From Naematelia aurantialba (Eukaryota > Basidiomycota > Tremellomycetes > Tremellales > Naemateliaceae), in contig JAKFAO010000007.1 of the NCBI GenBank assembly GCA_021527695.1, forward strand, positions 186,001-250,000: a stretch of 64,000 nt of DNA, in the 5' to 3' direction. The notes under the pieces were generated by a model. That model saw nothing but the letters and a program-made list of their open reading frames with translations, was not told where the DNA came from and made no database searches. Position numbers and translations under genes: made by a program. Positions 45,235-58,090 of this stretch are shown here, piece after piece (the stretch's first letter is position 1; each line of letters begins with the position of its first letter).

Positions 45235-45630
45235 GACGGGCTGTGTTCTTTCTCTCGTCGCTGCGCTGGAGGAGGCGTCAAGGAGATGATGGCAGTTGGC
45301 AGGTGCGTGACTGGAGCTTCGGTCGACTTAGACTCGACGGAAGACGGGACCAAATTTCTGCAGCCCCCATAGCCGTCGGTGGAGTGGCGACGGGATTATG
45401 GCGGAGGCTCAAAATGTGGCACTCTGTGCGCGGGGCTCCGTCATCCTCGAAGTGTTGTTGGCTGTTCATCTCCATGATCATCATCCTCTAGCCAGTCACG
45501 GAGAGCTCGACGACGCATGGCTGAGCTGTACACAAGTTCGTCATGAGCTAATAACGATCGCTACGAATACCAGAAAGATCCGCTGCCCCTCAATCTCGGA
45601 CGACAGGTTCCCATTGGCAGCGAGAGCACG
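45235..45630. promoter_or_regulatory. Divergent promoter region, MPC subunit and Far11/STRIP
   Basis: 396 bp between outward-facing starts; no coding signal. Confidence 0.5.
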
Positions 45631-48600
45631 ATGAACTTCTCTCGTTTCCCCCGCACAATGCTATTCGACTCTCTTCGCACCCCGGCTGCTCCGCCCACTG
45701 AAGAAGGCGGCCCTAGCAACCAACAGGCTGCAGATGGTCCGCGTGCCGCTGCCTCTCTGCCACGTAATGTGGCTGCCTTCTCTGCCCGTCCACGGAACGG
45801 ACAGCCTCGCAAAGACGGCAACGAACCTCCTCCTTCACCCTCTGGCCCAGCGGGAGAGAATGCGCAGGATAGCATAACCCTAGGGCAGCTCAAGGCTCAT
45901 AATCAAACGGTGGCTGCCAAGCAGAAGGTAAGAGCAGGAGATTGCGGCTCTGTGACGCTGACGCTGGTGCCTGCAGACTCAGCTCTTCGACTTCCGCTAC
46001 GACGACTCGGATACCATCATGAATGAGCTCGAGGAGTTTTATGCCTATATTGATATGGCACACATTGCCAAGAACGTAGTTCTGTTCAAAGCAGCTTTCG
46101 ATGGCGGCAAGTCTTTTTCGAACCGTGTCCACCGGGCATCACACTGATCGTCGTAGAGTGGACCGAGACCCCGGCAAGTCGGCGCAAGGCATTCATCGAG
46201 GTGCAACTGGAGTTGCTGGAAAGTCCGACCCGTACGACCAGGCGGGAAGCACAAGGTCGCCTCTTGTATCTCCTTCAAGGTGAGACGGTGAATGAAGCTT
46301 GACCTAACGCGTAGGCTGCTTTGCTGAGACCACATCGCCTGAGATGCAGCTTCACTGGATTATCGAAAATGCCAAAATCGTGCGATCGGTCGACGGCGTC
46401 CCGAGTTTGGTGCAGACTCTGATAGATGCTTCCAAGAGATATCATTCGACAGTGTAAGTGGCGAGTCCGGCTCCCCGCACGACCTGCTTGCTCAAGTGAA
46501 ACAACAGTGACCGTTCGGGCGGAAAGCCGGTTTCGACTGGTTCCGCCAATTCTGTCAATGGCGGTCTCAACAGCGAGCAATACGATGACCATTCTGCCGA
46601 GCTGCTAGAGGTTTTGGCCATTCTTTACATCGTGGTCGAGGTATTCCGGTCTGACGAGACATTTGGCGACGAGCTAAGTAAGGTTGAACGCGCTTCCAGT
46701 CTGATGTGCAGTGGCAACGACACCCCCTTTACCGACAACCATATTCCACATGCTTGTACCTCTGAAAGACTACCATCCGAAAGGTTATCCGACGAAGAAA
46801 GTCATGTTGTTGCTGTGGAAGTCGATCATTGCATGTCTGGGAGGCATGAAGGAGGTGGCAAAAGCAAAAGCCTTGTCTCGAGAGCTGGCGAATCTGGGCC
46901 CAGAGCCACAGAGTGGGTCCCGAGTCGAATCTGACTGACAGTAGACTTCACAAAGGCCAGTCCGATGGATATCACAAACTTCCGCCGAGACACTTCAGTA
47001 AAATACCCTACTTTCGCACCACCCGCATCGGTAAGCATTTCGGTATCGAATGAAAAGCTTGCAGAGGGGATCAAACCGATCCCTGCACGCCCAAACTATC
47101 ACTCGACCGAGATACCGACAGCCTCCGGTTCAAAACTTCATGACCCAAGAGCATCTACCCCAGCCCCTCCCGCTCCTGCGACACCAGCACCTCAACCAGG
47201 AACGCCGGCTCCGACTCCTCCTGCATCCCCGAACGCCAAGCCCAAGAAGCAGCAGTTCCAGACGGATCCAACCAAGCCGTTTGTTTTCCCCTACTCTCGG
47301 ATCACAACAGGAGAGCCCGGCTCTCTTGTACCATACGCCATAGCGGAAGCCGATCGATTATATCATCGACACGCATATGTTTCGCTGGGCTTGTACCAGA
47401 TGTGGGATGTGAGAGAGGAGTTGATCCGGGACGAGCGAGGTTTGGGGAAGAACGGGCTGATTGGATTTTCGGATCTGCGCTTGGACGATGATGATGAAGA
47501 GGACGAGGCAGCTATGGAAGCTATGCGGACAGACTGGAAGTACGAGGAGCAAGAGCAAGACTGTTCTGCCCGAGGGGATAGGGAAGGAGCCAGGATCGCA
47601 AGAGACAAGCGGTCAGCCGCAAAGCGACTCCATCGGGTCGAAGCGATCTACGTGAGTTTGCCAGAGTTGCCAAAGCTGATTCGGGCAGAAAGCGCTGTTG
47701 CCCATCATGCAGCCCTGCGTAATTGTGATATTGAAGATGCTGCTAAACACCATCTCGCCCCTTGGGCAGTCACAACAGCAACAACTCCAACTTCATCAGC
47801 AGCAGCAGCAACAACAGCAACAGGCACAAGGCCAGCCAGGAGCTGGGCCACCCGATGCTTCGCCAGTGCAGGAAATGCCGCGTGAGTCGGGTCATCTCAG
47901 CCAGCACGCAAGCTGAAGAGGCAGCGGTGGACGAGCGCCCGAAGACGCGAGAAGATATCGAGTTGATCAGACATCGGGAGATCGTGTCTAAAGCCGGTAC
48001 TGGCATTCTCATACTCTTGTTGAAGTGGTTCCGTGCCTCTCGTGAGCTTCAGTGGGTAGCCCCTTCCTGATCAACAGATGTTCTCAAATTCCACCACCTC
48101 GCTACCATGCTATTCGATTCCAATGGAATGCTGCTCGTGCTCAAGATCTTTGGATTACACGACGTCGCCCGCTCTGTAATGACCAAATATGAAGACGAAG
48201 ATCTCACGTGAGCGAGGCGTGTAGCGAGACCTGATGTGACAGCTTCTTTCGCTATTGTCACCTCAACTTCTCGAAACACCCACCACCAGACGATCGGCCG
48301 GAAGACACCATGTTGCGACAACCGCGTCCCGCGCCTACGCCCGCTGAGGGCGACACCGAGGTGGAGCTCATTACGGATTACTCGTGGCGCAATTTCTTCT
48401 CTTCAATCAACTTTCTGAAGATTCTGCAGAAAATGACAAAGCATCGCACACATCGGACTCACATGCTACAGAGCTACAAGGCCACCGTAGGTTCCTCTCT
48501 GGTATATTTCAGAGGTCGTTTTATATGCTCATAACCGCACCCCAAAGGCGATCTTCAAGAGGATGATACGCGTTAATCACCCGATGCTGCAGCTCCAGGC

Positions 48601-49801
48601 GCTCAAGCTGATTAAATCGCAAATGCCCTGGTGCGGGCGCAAATGGCGACAAACCAATATGAAGGTCATTACAGCCATTTACCTCAATTGCCGCCCGGAT
48701 CTCAGGGATGAGTGGCTGTCCGGGCAGGATGTGGAGACGGAGCTGGAAGACTCTGCAGTGAGCTACTCGCAATGATATTGACTGATCCTGTAGCCACAAG
48801 AGCTTGCCTTGCGTACTCTCACCCAGTTCTACAACAAGCGGCACTACGCGGCTTATCTCGCTCCCCAAGCGTCGCCTGATTTCCAGCACAAGAGAACCAG
48901 TTCGACCTCTGCAGTGACCTTTGATGACGAGGGGCTGCTTTCGTCTGGACAACCGCCGGGGCTCCGCCCTGGTCTTCCTCGAACTTCATCCGCCGGCGAG
49001 AACGATGTGTTCCCACCCCGCCGATTCAACGGTGTCAGCAGCGGGGACGAGTACAATCCGGAAGATATGACTGAATTCTGGGAGCTCGAGTATCGGAATC
49101 TGCTGTATGACGACGTCGTCGCTGAAGTGTTTGGGGATCGCGTCATTTCCCAAGAAGATAGATGGGACGACACCGATGCGGATGCCAGAGAGGTGGATAT
49201 AGGCCCCAATGGCCAAGCGTGGAACAAGCTGTCGGAGATTATGCGGGCAAACGGGCGATGGGGTGACGAAGATGAGATTTCTGATAGTGAAAGTGTCGTC
49301 AGTGTTGGAGAGCTGGGAGATGATGCGCGGTTGCCTGGGGCGGATCTGGATCTGAGGGGCAGGGATGTGGATGAGGATGACACGGAGGCTGCTTCACTCG
49401 CACGTATGGAGCGGCGCAAGTCTGGAAACGAAAACACCTGGGAGGTAGGTCACTTAATGTCTCTCAGTCTTTCTATCTCTTTGCCTTCCTGTCTCCCGAG
49501 GGCAGGTCTCCCGATTGAGGTTGAACTGATCGTCATTTCTGCATAGCACATGTCGCCAAACACCCTGTCTCTCCTCCCGCGTTCTCCAGCAGAGAGGCGC
49601 CGGTCGTCATCTAGCGGTAGTCCGCTGCGGCCGGTCGGTCTTCCGCGAAGCATCCTGGACATTGGCGGGGGAGCTGTATTCGACGACGAAGAGGACGGTG
49701 GCGAGTTACCGGGTCCCATGCCGATCAAGAAAGATACAGACGACGAGAGGGAGCGCGAGTACGGCGCGGTCGACGAGGTCGAGTATGCGTATGGGGAGTG
49801 A
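45631..49801 (+). CDS. STRIPAK subunit Far11/STRIP (N1221 and DUF3402 regions)
   Basis: A scaffold of the striatin-interacting phosphatase and kinase complex (Far11 in yeast, STRIP1/2 in animals), acting in septation, growth and mating signalling at endomembranes. After a disordered Pro-rich N-terminus the N1221 region begins with FDFRYDDSDTIMNELEEFYAYI, then VEWTETPASRRKAFIEVQLELLES and GRLLYLLQGCFAETTSPEMQLHWI. The central region holds SNEKLAEGIKPIPARP and FPYSRITTGEPGSLVPYAIAEA. A helical block KALLPIMQPCVIVILKMLLN runs into a Gln-rich run (about 47770-47825). The C-terminal DUF3402 part includes FLKILQKMTKHRTHRTHML, NHPMLQLQALKLIKSQMPWCG and REDRWDDTD-type acidic sequence, ending in GAVDEVEYAYGE. 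Length and block order fit the family. Many short introns. The poly-Gln run is an additional local feature. Confidence 0.9.
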
Positions 49802-50055
49802 GATCGGTTTATGTACAGAGTGTAGCCCGTGATACCAGGCGAGCGCTGGAGGCTGTGGTGAATGGATCGCTGCAGGGGACTTGGCAGGACGGGTTGTGCA
49901 GACGGGCATCATCAATGCATGGTATTGTATCATCTGGATGTATATCATTGGTAGCCTGGTCTACCTGTGCAGATTGTTGAGCCGATCGCTGTCTGCGGCT
50001 CCTGCCTCCCGTCCACACCAGACAGTGTCTGCGCATCAAAGTGCGCGTGCGATGC

Positions 50056-50895
50056 TCAGCCCGTTTCTGCACTCGCAATATGCGGAAACAGGACGCCCCG
50101 TGCTTTCCACTCCGAGCTGGCCGTCTGTATAGCATCCACAATGCGCTTCGGGTCGACCTCGGCGCCGGTCCATTCGGCGTCGCTCCAGCCCCGCTGGTCA
50201 GGGGGGACGCCGAGGCGGTCTAGCAGCTCGGCCGCTTTGGTAGGCATGATGGGCTGCAGGAGAATCCCGGCGAGGCGGAGCGACTCGTAGGCGTACACGA
50301 CGGGAGCGGTGGTCACGCGCGCTTTCCACGGCTCTGCGTGTGTGAAGAGGACGTTTGCCTGTGATGATGAGTGTCTACGAGGCGAGCAGACTGCCAGACT
50401 ACGAGATGGCAACGAAGCGAGGACGGCAAGGCGATAACTGTACCGAGACGGAAGTACCGAGACAAAATTCCAAAGACAGGAGGAAGGAGCGAGAGAGGAG
50501 AGAGGAGAAGCACCGAGAAGCGAAGAAGAGGGAGAAAGGAGGTTAAGGGGGGAGAGGCGAGAGGAAATATAGAGCAACGGCGCAGGAAAAGACATACACT
50601 GGAGATGACGCTCATGATCTTCCTTGCAGCCGAGGTAATATCAAATGCTCCCATGGCCTCATCCACTCCTGCCCGTAATCGTTTCAGTCGCTGATCCAGC
50701 TCTTCGACCTTGTCCCCAGAAGTCCAAGTCTCGCCGACCTTGCTCAGGATCTTGGCGTTCGTGAGTCGATTTGCGAGATTGCCGAGCTGGGCTGCGAGGA
50801 TGTTATATTCCGCTTGTAATTGGTCGTTTGAGTAATCTGTCAGACCCAACATCAGCGTTCAGCCCGAGCATACCTGAACCTGACACGAGGTACGA

Positions 50896-50968
<73 letters not shown>

Positions 50969-52525
50969 ACGAGAGACGAGATACGAGATACGAGAGACGA
51001 GATACGAGATGCGGAGACGATGAAAGGTATGGGAGATAGGGGAGGAAAACGGACTTGAATCATTAGGTAACGATCCGCCAACTCGCATCAAGTACCACCG
51101 GACGCCGTCGACCCCGTATTCGTCCATGGCGGCAATCGGGTCCACAACGTTACCTCGTGATTTTGACATTTTCGAGTACCCCAAGGTCCAGTGGGCGTGG
51201 GCGAGGACCCGTGAAGGCGGCTGCATCCCCGCCGAGAACAGCAGGGCTGGCCAGTGAATCGAGTGGAACCTGCAAATACTCGTCAGAAATGGCCTGTGCT
51301 CGTCACGCTCCACGTCCAGCGAGCTTACCGGATGATGTCCTTCCCGACGATGTGGACCTCGGCAGGCCAGCCGGTAGTGGACAATGGGTAGCCCAGCACG
51401 GTGATGTAGTTGATGAGCGCGTCGACCCAGACGTATATCGTCTGATCAGGGTCCCCGGGCACCGGAATCCCCCATTTGATTCTCGCAGCTGGGCGCGATA
51501 TTGACAGGTCCTCTAGCGTATCGATCTGGCTCAACACATAGGCTTTCATGGTATCCGGATAAACACCTGCAAAGTCAGAGTCAGCCCGCGGAGGAGAATG
51601 CGCTGACACGTAGACTCACCACCTCCGACCTGGCTCACCCAATCTCGTAGCCTAGCTTGGAAACTCGACAGGCGAAACTTCCAATTCTCCTCGTCGACCC
51701 ACACGACCTCGTTTCCCGATTCGAGGCTGATCACGGCTCCGTCGTCCCGCTTAGTGATCTGGTTTTCCGTGTAAAAACACTCATCCGAGATGCAGTACCA
51801 CCCCGAGTGTGTGCCTTTGTAGATATCCCCAGCTTCCACTAGCTTATTCTACACAACGTCAATCTAGGCGTCATCAGAGTAGGAGAAGCAAACTGACCCA
51901 GAAATGCTCAACGGCTCGCAAATGACGGTCTTCCGTGGTACGGATAAAGTCCGTATATGAGATGTTCGCTTTATCTGCAAGATCCTTTTCCAATCGAGTA
52001 AGCCTCGACCTTGCTGCATTGACCTATGCACTCACGCGGAACTTTCGGCTGGAACGCGTACAAAATCCTTCCTCGTCCTGCCCTTGCGCTCGAGCAGCTT
52101 GCTGGATCTTCTGGCCATGCTCGTCCGTCCCCGTCGCGAATATCACTGGCCGTGATGGTTCACGTAGACGCGAGTACCTAGCGAGGACGTCGGCAAGCAG
52201 CAGTGAATGCAGGTGGCCGATATGAGGAGCTGCTCTAGGTGAGCAGCTGCACCAGGCTCCGGGTAGAGCTAGCTGGCTCACATGCATTGACGTAGAATAT
52301 CGGTGTAGTGAGGAAGAAGGGCTTCACCTTGTCCGTCCCAGATATGTTGCGAGGTGCGAACAATGAGGTCCTGGGGGGGGACGAGTCCACATGTCGGACT
52401 GGCGGTGGATGTGTAGTTCCGCTGTTCCGTCTGACTGCTTGACAACAGGAAGGTCGAGCCACAGGTTGTGAAAGCAGTCTCCGGCTGCCAAGCGCACAGA
52501 ATTGCTGCAGAAGCTGCCGACGCAT
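50056..52525 (-). CDS. Methionyl-tRNA synthetase, mitochondrial
   Basis: A class I synthetase charging mitochondrial tRNA-Met. The N-terminus ([20 protein letters not shown]) is Arg/Leu/Ser-rich and lacks acids, a mitochondrial presequence. Then [12 protein letters not shown] joins across an intron to [19 protein letters not shown], which carries the HIGH motif, and [13 protein letters not shown]. Later exons show the [15 protein letters not shown] and [12 protein letters not shown] blocks, [42 protein letters not shown] and [12 protein letters not shown] (KMSKS loop), [15 protein letters not shown], and a helical anticodon-binding region ending ARGVLFPHI. It is probably a nuclear-encoded MSM1 orthologue. 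An intron after LPND holds a 7-mer satellite. Its start faces that of prohibitin across 270 bp. Confidence 0.92.
50885..51010. repeat. (ACGAGAT)n 7-bp tandem array within an intron of the mitochondrial MetRS gene
   Basis: About 18 units, a few with ACGAGAG or ACGAGGT variants. The array lies between the exon for VRWYLMR and the exon for [10 protein letters not shown] and must be spliced out. Confidence 0.92.
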
Positions 52526-52795
52526 TATACTGCTCGCCCTGATGGCTCAATGGGAGCTCAGTTATGCCCTTGCCATGTACATGGACAGAGGACGATCAAA
52601 TGCACCTACCTACTTGACGAGCAACTCGTTGGACATTTCAGCAGCGGAATCTAATCCACGTGGCTAGCGAAACTCGAGGGCAAATCGACGAAGAACCGCT
52701 TCGGCCAAAAGTCCTCGTGCCGATCTGCATTTCCTCCTCTTCCTCCTCCCGCCTCCTCATCTTTGCTACGTTTATTTGCCTGCGTTCGGTCCAAG
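52526..52795. promoter_or_regulatory. Compact bidirectional promoter, mitochondrial MetRS and prohibitin 2
   Basis: 270 bp separate the two outward-facing ATGs. Both products act in mitochondria, which is suggestive of co-regulation but not proof. Confidence 0.6.
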
Positions 52796-54008
52796 ATGAA
52801 TAAATCCGGAGGCGAAGCATTCGCCCGTCTGGCGCAGCAACTCAACAGAGCGCGGCTGCAAGCGCAGGGCGGCGGGGGCGGTCGCCGCGGGTCGGGACCC
52901 AACTTTAGCCAGATGCCCGGAGGCAAGGGGTTCATGACGGGTGGTGGAGTCATCGGCGCACTGGCCGCTGGGGCACTGCTTCTCAACTACAGCTTATTCA
53001 ACGGTACGTTGCTGCGGGACCAAGGACCGGAAGCAGCTGACGTTGGATCAGTGGATGGTGGTCATCGCGCCATCAAGTACTCGCGACTGCAAGGCGTTCG
53101 ATCGGACATTTACCCGGAAGGAACGCATCTCATGGTATGTCAAGAGGATCGAGCGCTTTTGCATAGCTTCTAAATCACGTAGCTGCCTTGGATAGAGACG
53201 CCAATCGTATATGACGTTCGCGCAAAGCCTCGGAATATTGCCTCCCTCACCGGAACGAAGGACCTGCAGATGGTGCGTTTCTTGTCTAAACGCCGATTCC
53301 GCCTGCTGAAGCAACTAGGTAAACATCACCTGCCGTGTGCTGTCAAGACCATCGGTTAACGACCTGCCCACTATGTGAGCTTGCAAGGGCACGGCAAATT
53401 GGATGCTTACGGATGTAGATACCGCGAGCTCGGCACGGATTACGACGAACGTGTCCTCCCCTCCATCGTCAACGAGGTTCTCAAATCCGTTGTGGCGCAG
53501 TTCAACGCCTCGCAACTGATCACCCAACGAGAGATGGTGTCTCGTTTGGTCCGCGAGAACCTGACACGGCGCGCTCGGCGATTCAACCTGATCCTTGAGG
53601 ATGTATCGATCACCCACGTCGCCTTCTCTCCCGAGTTTACACACGCCGTCGAAGCCAAGCAGGTCGCGCAGCAGATTGCCCAGCGAGCCGCTTTCCTCGT
53701 GGACCAAGCGATCCAGGAGAAGCAGAGTATCATCGTCCGCGCGCAGGGAGAGGCGCGCAGTGCAGAATTGATCGGAGAGGCCGTGAGAAGCAACAAGGGT
53801 TTCTTGCAGCTCAGGAGGCTCGAGGCCGCGAGGGACATTGCGACTACGCTGAGCCAGAGTGGAAACAAGGTCATGCTCGACGCCAGGAGCTTGCTTCTCA
53901 ACGGTACGTCTCTACCCACTAACACTCTACCCCACTACCTAGTCAGTCAAGCTGATAATCCCAGTGGCGGACGACGATGTTTTGCAGAGTACATCGACGA
54001 AGAAGTAG
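52796..54008 (+). CDS. Prohibitin 2 (PHB2)
   Basis: A subunit of the ring-shaped prohibitin complex of the mitochondrial inner membrane, which stabilises new proteins and cristae. Six exons (52796-53003, 53052-53134, 53183-53272, 53319-53374, 53419-53903, 53965-54008) give 321 residues. The N-terminus has a Gly/Arg-rich segment and an uncleaved signal-anchor helix ([18 protein letters not shown]). The SPFH domain begins [17 protein letters not shown], then [35 protein letters not shown] and [41 protein letters not shown] and the long C-terminal coiled coil with [20 protein letters not shown] are diagnostic for PHB2, and [15 protein letters not shown] closes the domain. It ends 89 bp from the convergent neighbour. 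Confidence 0.97.
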
Positions 54009-54097
54009 TCCATACATGTAGGATATCAGTCATGGGTATGCAGCAACTTCTCATTTGCACCAGGCAGACAACTTGAACTAGTCTCCTCACGAATACG

Positions 54098-56577
54098 TCA
54101 CCACTGATCCAGCCTTTCTGTCCGCATCGTCCTCGCACTTCTCGGCACTCCGCTAGCCCACTCCTTCCGCTCCCGCGCTGAGCTCTGCTCACTCTTTCCG
54201 GGACTGTTACCAACCGGCGCAGAGCCTTCCTGATCCGGCACGATGGTCTGTCGCCGTCCCATGGCGGTAGACATTCTTATGCGTGATGCCCTACTGATCT
54301 GTGCAGACGTACTGCCCGTTCTCGTGTCGTGCTCGTAGGGGAATCCACCATTACTGACTGCGTCTTCCGGGGACTGCCTGGACCGGGTAAAGGCTGACAT
54401 CCACGGGGTGTGGTTGGCATCCACGAATGGGAGCGAGAAGGTTCCCGTGTCCGCTGTAGGAAGGACCTGCGACGAGCGGATCTGTGGGATGTCGCGGGCG
54501 CTTTCGGTCGCCGAGTAGGGCAGGTACGACGAGAGCAGCGCTGCTGAAGACGGTATAGGGGAGAGCGCGCTGCCCCGAGCTTCCTCGCGACCTCGCCTGG
54601 CAGGGCGATACGATGTCGGTGGAAGTTGAAGGAAGCCCGGCTCCAACGGGTCCCGCTTCACGACATCCACATACACGCTTCTCTGGGTGTTCAAAGTGGT
54701 GCTCCGCGAGAGCGTGCTGGACGGCAGCGCGTCGCTCACTGCCCCCGAAGCAGGCCGAGTCAAGTCTGACGAAGGCAGTGCTGTCGCCGTCTCGCGATCA
54801 CGGTCCGATCCCTGCCGCGTCAAATTACTCGACGGGAGTGCCGACCCGCGCTCGCGCTGACTAGCATGGGAGTGCGCGCTCGCCGGGCCGTACAACGTCG
54901 ACGACGGTCGGTATCCTTGTGCAGCGCGGGCCAGCTCCGGCGGTTGATGGTATGAGAACACGCCTGGTGAGCCTGATTCAAAGGACGAGCTGGTGCTTGG
55001 AGGCCGTGGCCGCATAGTGGGAGGCGGGTCTTGCGGGCCGCGAAGCCACTCGGAGAGCGATGCCAGGGATGCAGGACGGCGAGTCTGCTTCTCCTGTGAA
55101 CCCCAGTCATCGGATGGATAGGGCTCGATGTCGTCCACCTCGCGGAACGGATGATTCTATCCCCCTTATCAGTCCAACTACAACATGCTGTATCGATGCC
55201 AACTGACCCAGTCGTCCTCGTTCCGATGCCTGATGGCCCTGTAAATCAAGTAGCCAGTGAATGTGGCTCCGAGTAAACCGAAGACACCACCAACGATCAC
55301 GCCGATCTTGGCTACCGCGACTCAGCTTGTCGCCCGGGGGCCGCACAGACAACACTCACCGCCGGAGGACAAGCCAGAGCTCTTACTTCCGCTGCTCTGT
55401 GCATCTTGCGGCAGGTTGTTGGCACCTGACGAATCAGCACGCCGCTTTCTACTTCGAAACAAGGACTGACCCGTATTTGGCGTCCCGACAGGCTGCGTTG
55501 AAGATGTGCTGGGGCTGCTAGTCTCTGACACGCGGTTAGACGTAGTGTCGACAGGCGAGCTGCTTGTTTTCGAACCGGGAATCAGACTTGGGTCGATACT
55601 AGTAGTCGAGATGAGGCTCGATACGGCTGACGAATTGGCCCTACACAGCGCGGTCAGCGGTGGCAGTGTCAAGAGAAGTCTGAGTCGCACGGAAGTACTC
55701 CAGCACCGAGTAAGCTGCCGCTCGATGAGCTCTGCGAGCTCGACGTTGTCGTAGACGTAGACGAAGGAGGCGATGACGGTGACGGCTCGGTGGAGAGCTT
55801 GGACGACGTCGAGGGAGCCGCAGTGGACGCCTGTGGTGGCGACTGGCTCGTGGATGTCGTCGTTACTGGCGCAGATGAAACCGCCAGCTGTGTCGATGTC
55901 GAGGAAGTGGCAGCAGGCTCAACTGCCGATGTGCTCTTTGACTGGACCGCTGACGAACCGCCGCAGGAGCCGGCGTCTATGGGACGATACTTAGCTCGAC
56001 TGCAACGAGTCGCCTGGGGACGCACTGATGACCTGGGTGCCAGAGAAGACCGTGTCCCCCGTTTCATCCTGCATGGCAAACATGACGCTCTTGCCCGAGG
56101 CAATGTTCACGGACCAGTACATCGACGTGGCATTCATGGTCCCAAAGTCCTCCCTGGCACAATATCGTCAGCGAGGGGCACAGGAGGTGTATGTTGGATA
56201 TGTCAAGAGACTGACAGTGGCGAACCATTCTGGTCAGATGAGTCGACGATCCACACATGGAAAGGAGCCACGCCGACCCAGGAGATCGTTGCTGCCGCAC
56301 ACTATACACGGTTAGTGAACGTTTGGTGCACTTGCAAGGTCGAGGACGAGCTCTAGCTCGACAGGATTGGTTTCCATGGATGTCGTTTCGGGCTGATGGG
56401 AAAACGGGAAAGAAACATGGGCAGGTAGCGACATTTTGTGAGGCTCATTCATGGAGGAAAGAGATGGCTTACTTCTGTTAGCGCTGGAGCGGTGATGGAG
56501 GCCTGTGCCGCTGCGCCGGTAATGAGGACAAAGACGGAGAGCACGAAGGTCCATCGAGCCTGCCACCCACGATTCAT
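54098..56577 (-). CDS. Ser/Thr-rich one-pass cell-surface protein with cytosolic tail
   Basis: A signal peptide (NRGWQARWTFVLSVFVLITG) starts the protein at 56577. An extracellular module follows with PFHVWIVDSSDQ, FGTMNATSMYWSVNIASGKS and MFAMQDETGD, then a GSCGG Cys pair and a Ser/Thr-rich mucin-like stalk (about 55430-55930), likely O-glycosylated. One membrane helix follows (GVIVGGVFGLLGATFTGYLIYRA, about 55255) preceded by a Gly-rich turn. The tail after RHRNEDDW is long (about 350 residues), disordered and Ser/Arg/Pro-rich (SSTLYGPASAHSHASQ, LPSSNLTRQGSDRD), ending near RTMRTERLDQW. The layout resembles basidiomycete wall-sensor-like or mid2/Skg6-type membrane proteins. No enzymatic domain is visible. 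Exon joins in the stalk are less certain than elsewhere. Confidence 0.7.
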
Positions 56578-57017
56578 GGTTACTCCCACCTGATGTGAGC
56601 AGTCCAAGTAGAGAGCAGGGATCGGACCCCGAACGGTACAAGTAATGAGCTGAGATCAAACGACACCCAGCCGGGATTGTTTCGTGCTCTCACGAAGAGT
56701 ATCCCCGCCAGGAGGCCGCATTCCAGGCATCGCCATGCCTTTGCCACTTGGAGAACAAAGATCGAAAGGACTAAAGCTGCATGCGTTGGAGGTATCGCAC
56801 GGGGTGGCGACAATGGAGCGTGCATGCCTTTGAGGGGAAGAGGATCGTGATTGAAACCCCCCCGACAAGATTCAGGAGCACAGACCTGAATCCCTTCGCT
56901 GTTTTCTAATGATCTGCGCATCTGCCGACAAAAGACCTCTAGCGCTATGCATACAACACGAGTCAATGCTAGATGATGTTGTTGACAATGGGACCGGGAG
57001 GTCGACGAGATGGTCGA
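56578..57017. other. Intergenic region upstream of the surface protein gene and 3' of Cfd1
   Basis: 440 bases without a supported gene; it should hold the surface-protein promoter. Confidence 0.5.
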
Positions 57018-58090
57018 CTATTCGTTCAGCCGGGCCAAAATGTCCGTTTTGCGATTCTCGATACTTGCGATAACACTACTGGCGATGTTCTTCCACACTT
57101 TGGACGACGTGGTCGTGTTGTACCGATCCAAAAGTGGGAATGCGGCAGGTGTCCCATCCGCTCTAGCAGCTGCAGATCCGGTTGCCTCTGCACTTTCATT
57201 CACCTCGTCCGGGTCCACACCGGCGCCGGGGATCTCTCCTTTACTTACGGCATCCAACAGTCCGACCAAGACGGTATCGATAGGCACTCTACCGAGGAAC
57301 GGCAGCCCATTCTTCGCTGCCATGTCCTCTCCGCCTCCTCGGCCGAAACAATCTGAAATGTCCCCGCAACACGGACACACGTATCCAGACATGTTCTCGA
57401 CGAGGCCAAGAACAGGAAGTGCGAGTTTCCGAGTGAAGGAGAGTGATTTGACCGTGTCGTTCAGTGCGGTGGCCTGGGGCGTTGTGATGAGGACTGCTGA
57501 GGGCGTCGTTGGGCGAGATGTGGTCGGCGTGAATAATGGATGCAGATGTGTCAACAGTGAGATATGTTCATCCGATGTTCCTGCACATCATGAGCGCGAG
57601 ACGCGCGCGACGCAGAGCAGCTCCACAGCGGCGTACCTGGTGGTGTATCGATCACGAGATAGTCCAGATCGCCCCAGCGGACTTCTGATAGAAACTGCCG
57701 TATCATCCCATCCTTCTTCGGACCTCTCCAGACCACACTGTCTCCCCGGTCTTTCAGCAGGAATCCAATGCTCATGACGCCCAATCTTCTCCCCTGATCG
57801 ACGTAAACGGGTACCCAGCCTGCAGATGATTGGTGGACCGAGGCGCCTGGTAGGTCGAGCCCCACCATGCGCGGCAAAGAAGGCCCAGTCAGGTCGAGGT
57901 CAAGCAACCCCACGCGCGCTGTAGGTGAGGTGTTGAGGAGGGACAGCGCAAGCTGGACCGAAGATGAGGATTTTCCAACGCCGCCTTTGCCGGACAGAAC
58001 GATGATAATGTTCTTCACCGAGCGGAGGCGTCGTGAGACTGGAGTCTCGAGTGCTTCAGACATGGCCAAGCTCCCTTCGCCTGCAGTCAA
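57018..58090 (-). CDS. Cytosolic Fe-S cluster assembly factor Cfd1 (NUBP2-like, Mrp/NBP35 family)
   Basis: A P-loop NTPase scaffold that builds Fe-S clusters with Nbp35 in the cytosol. Two exons (57637-58090, 57018-57580) give 338 residues. The Walker A-type loop is [34 protein letters not shown] (switch/Walker B-like) and [15 protein letters not shown] follow. [20 protein letters not shown] carries the C-terminal CxxC pair (CPCC) that bridges a cluster between subunits. FLGRVPIDT and VKSLSFTRK are family blocks. There is no N-terminal four-Cys ferredoxin-like region, so this is Cfd1 rather than Nbp35. An in-frame ATG at 58063 would shorten it by nine residues. Confidence 0.93.

Noticed and set aside
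50885..51010. Regular short repeats looking like a CRISPR array
   Set aside because: The units are contiguous 7-mers with no spacers, and the genome is eukaryotic.
50803..51313. Repetitive frames reading RISYLVS and RYEIRDT
   Set aside because: They come from the ACGAGAT array inside the MetRS intron, not from coding sequence.
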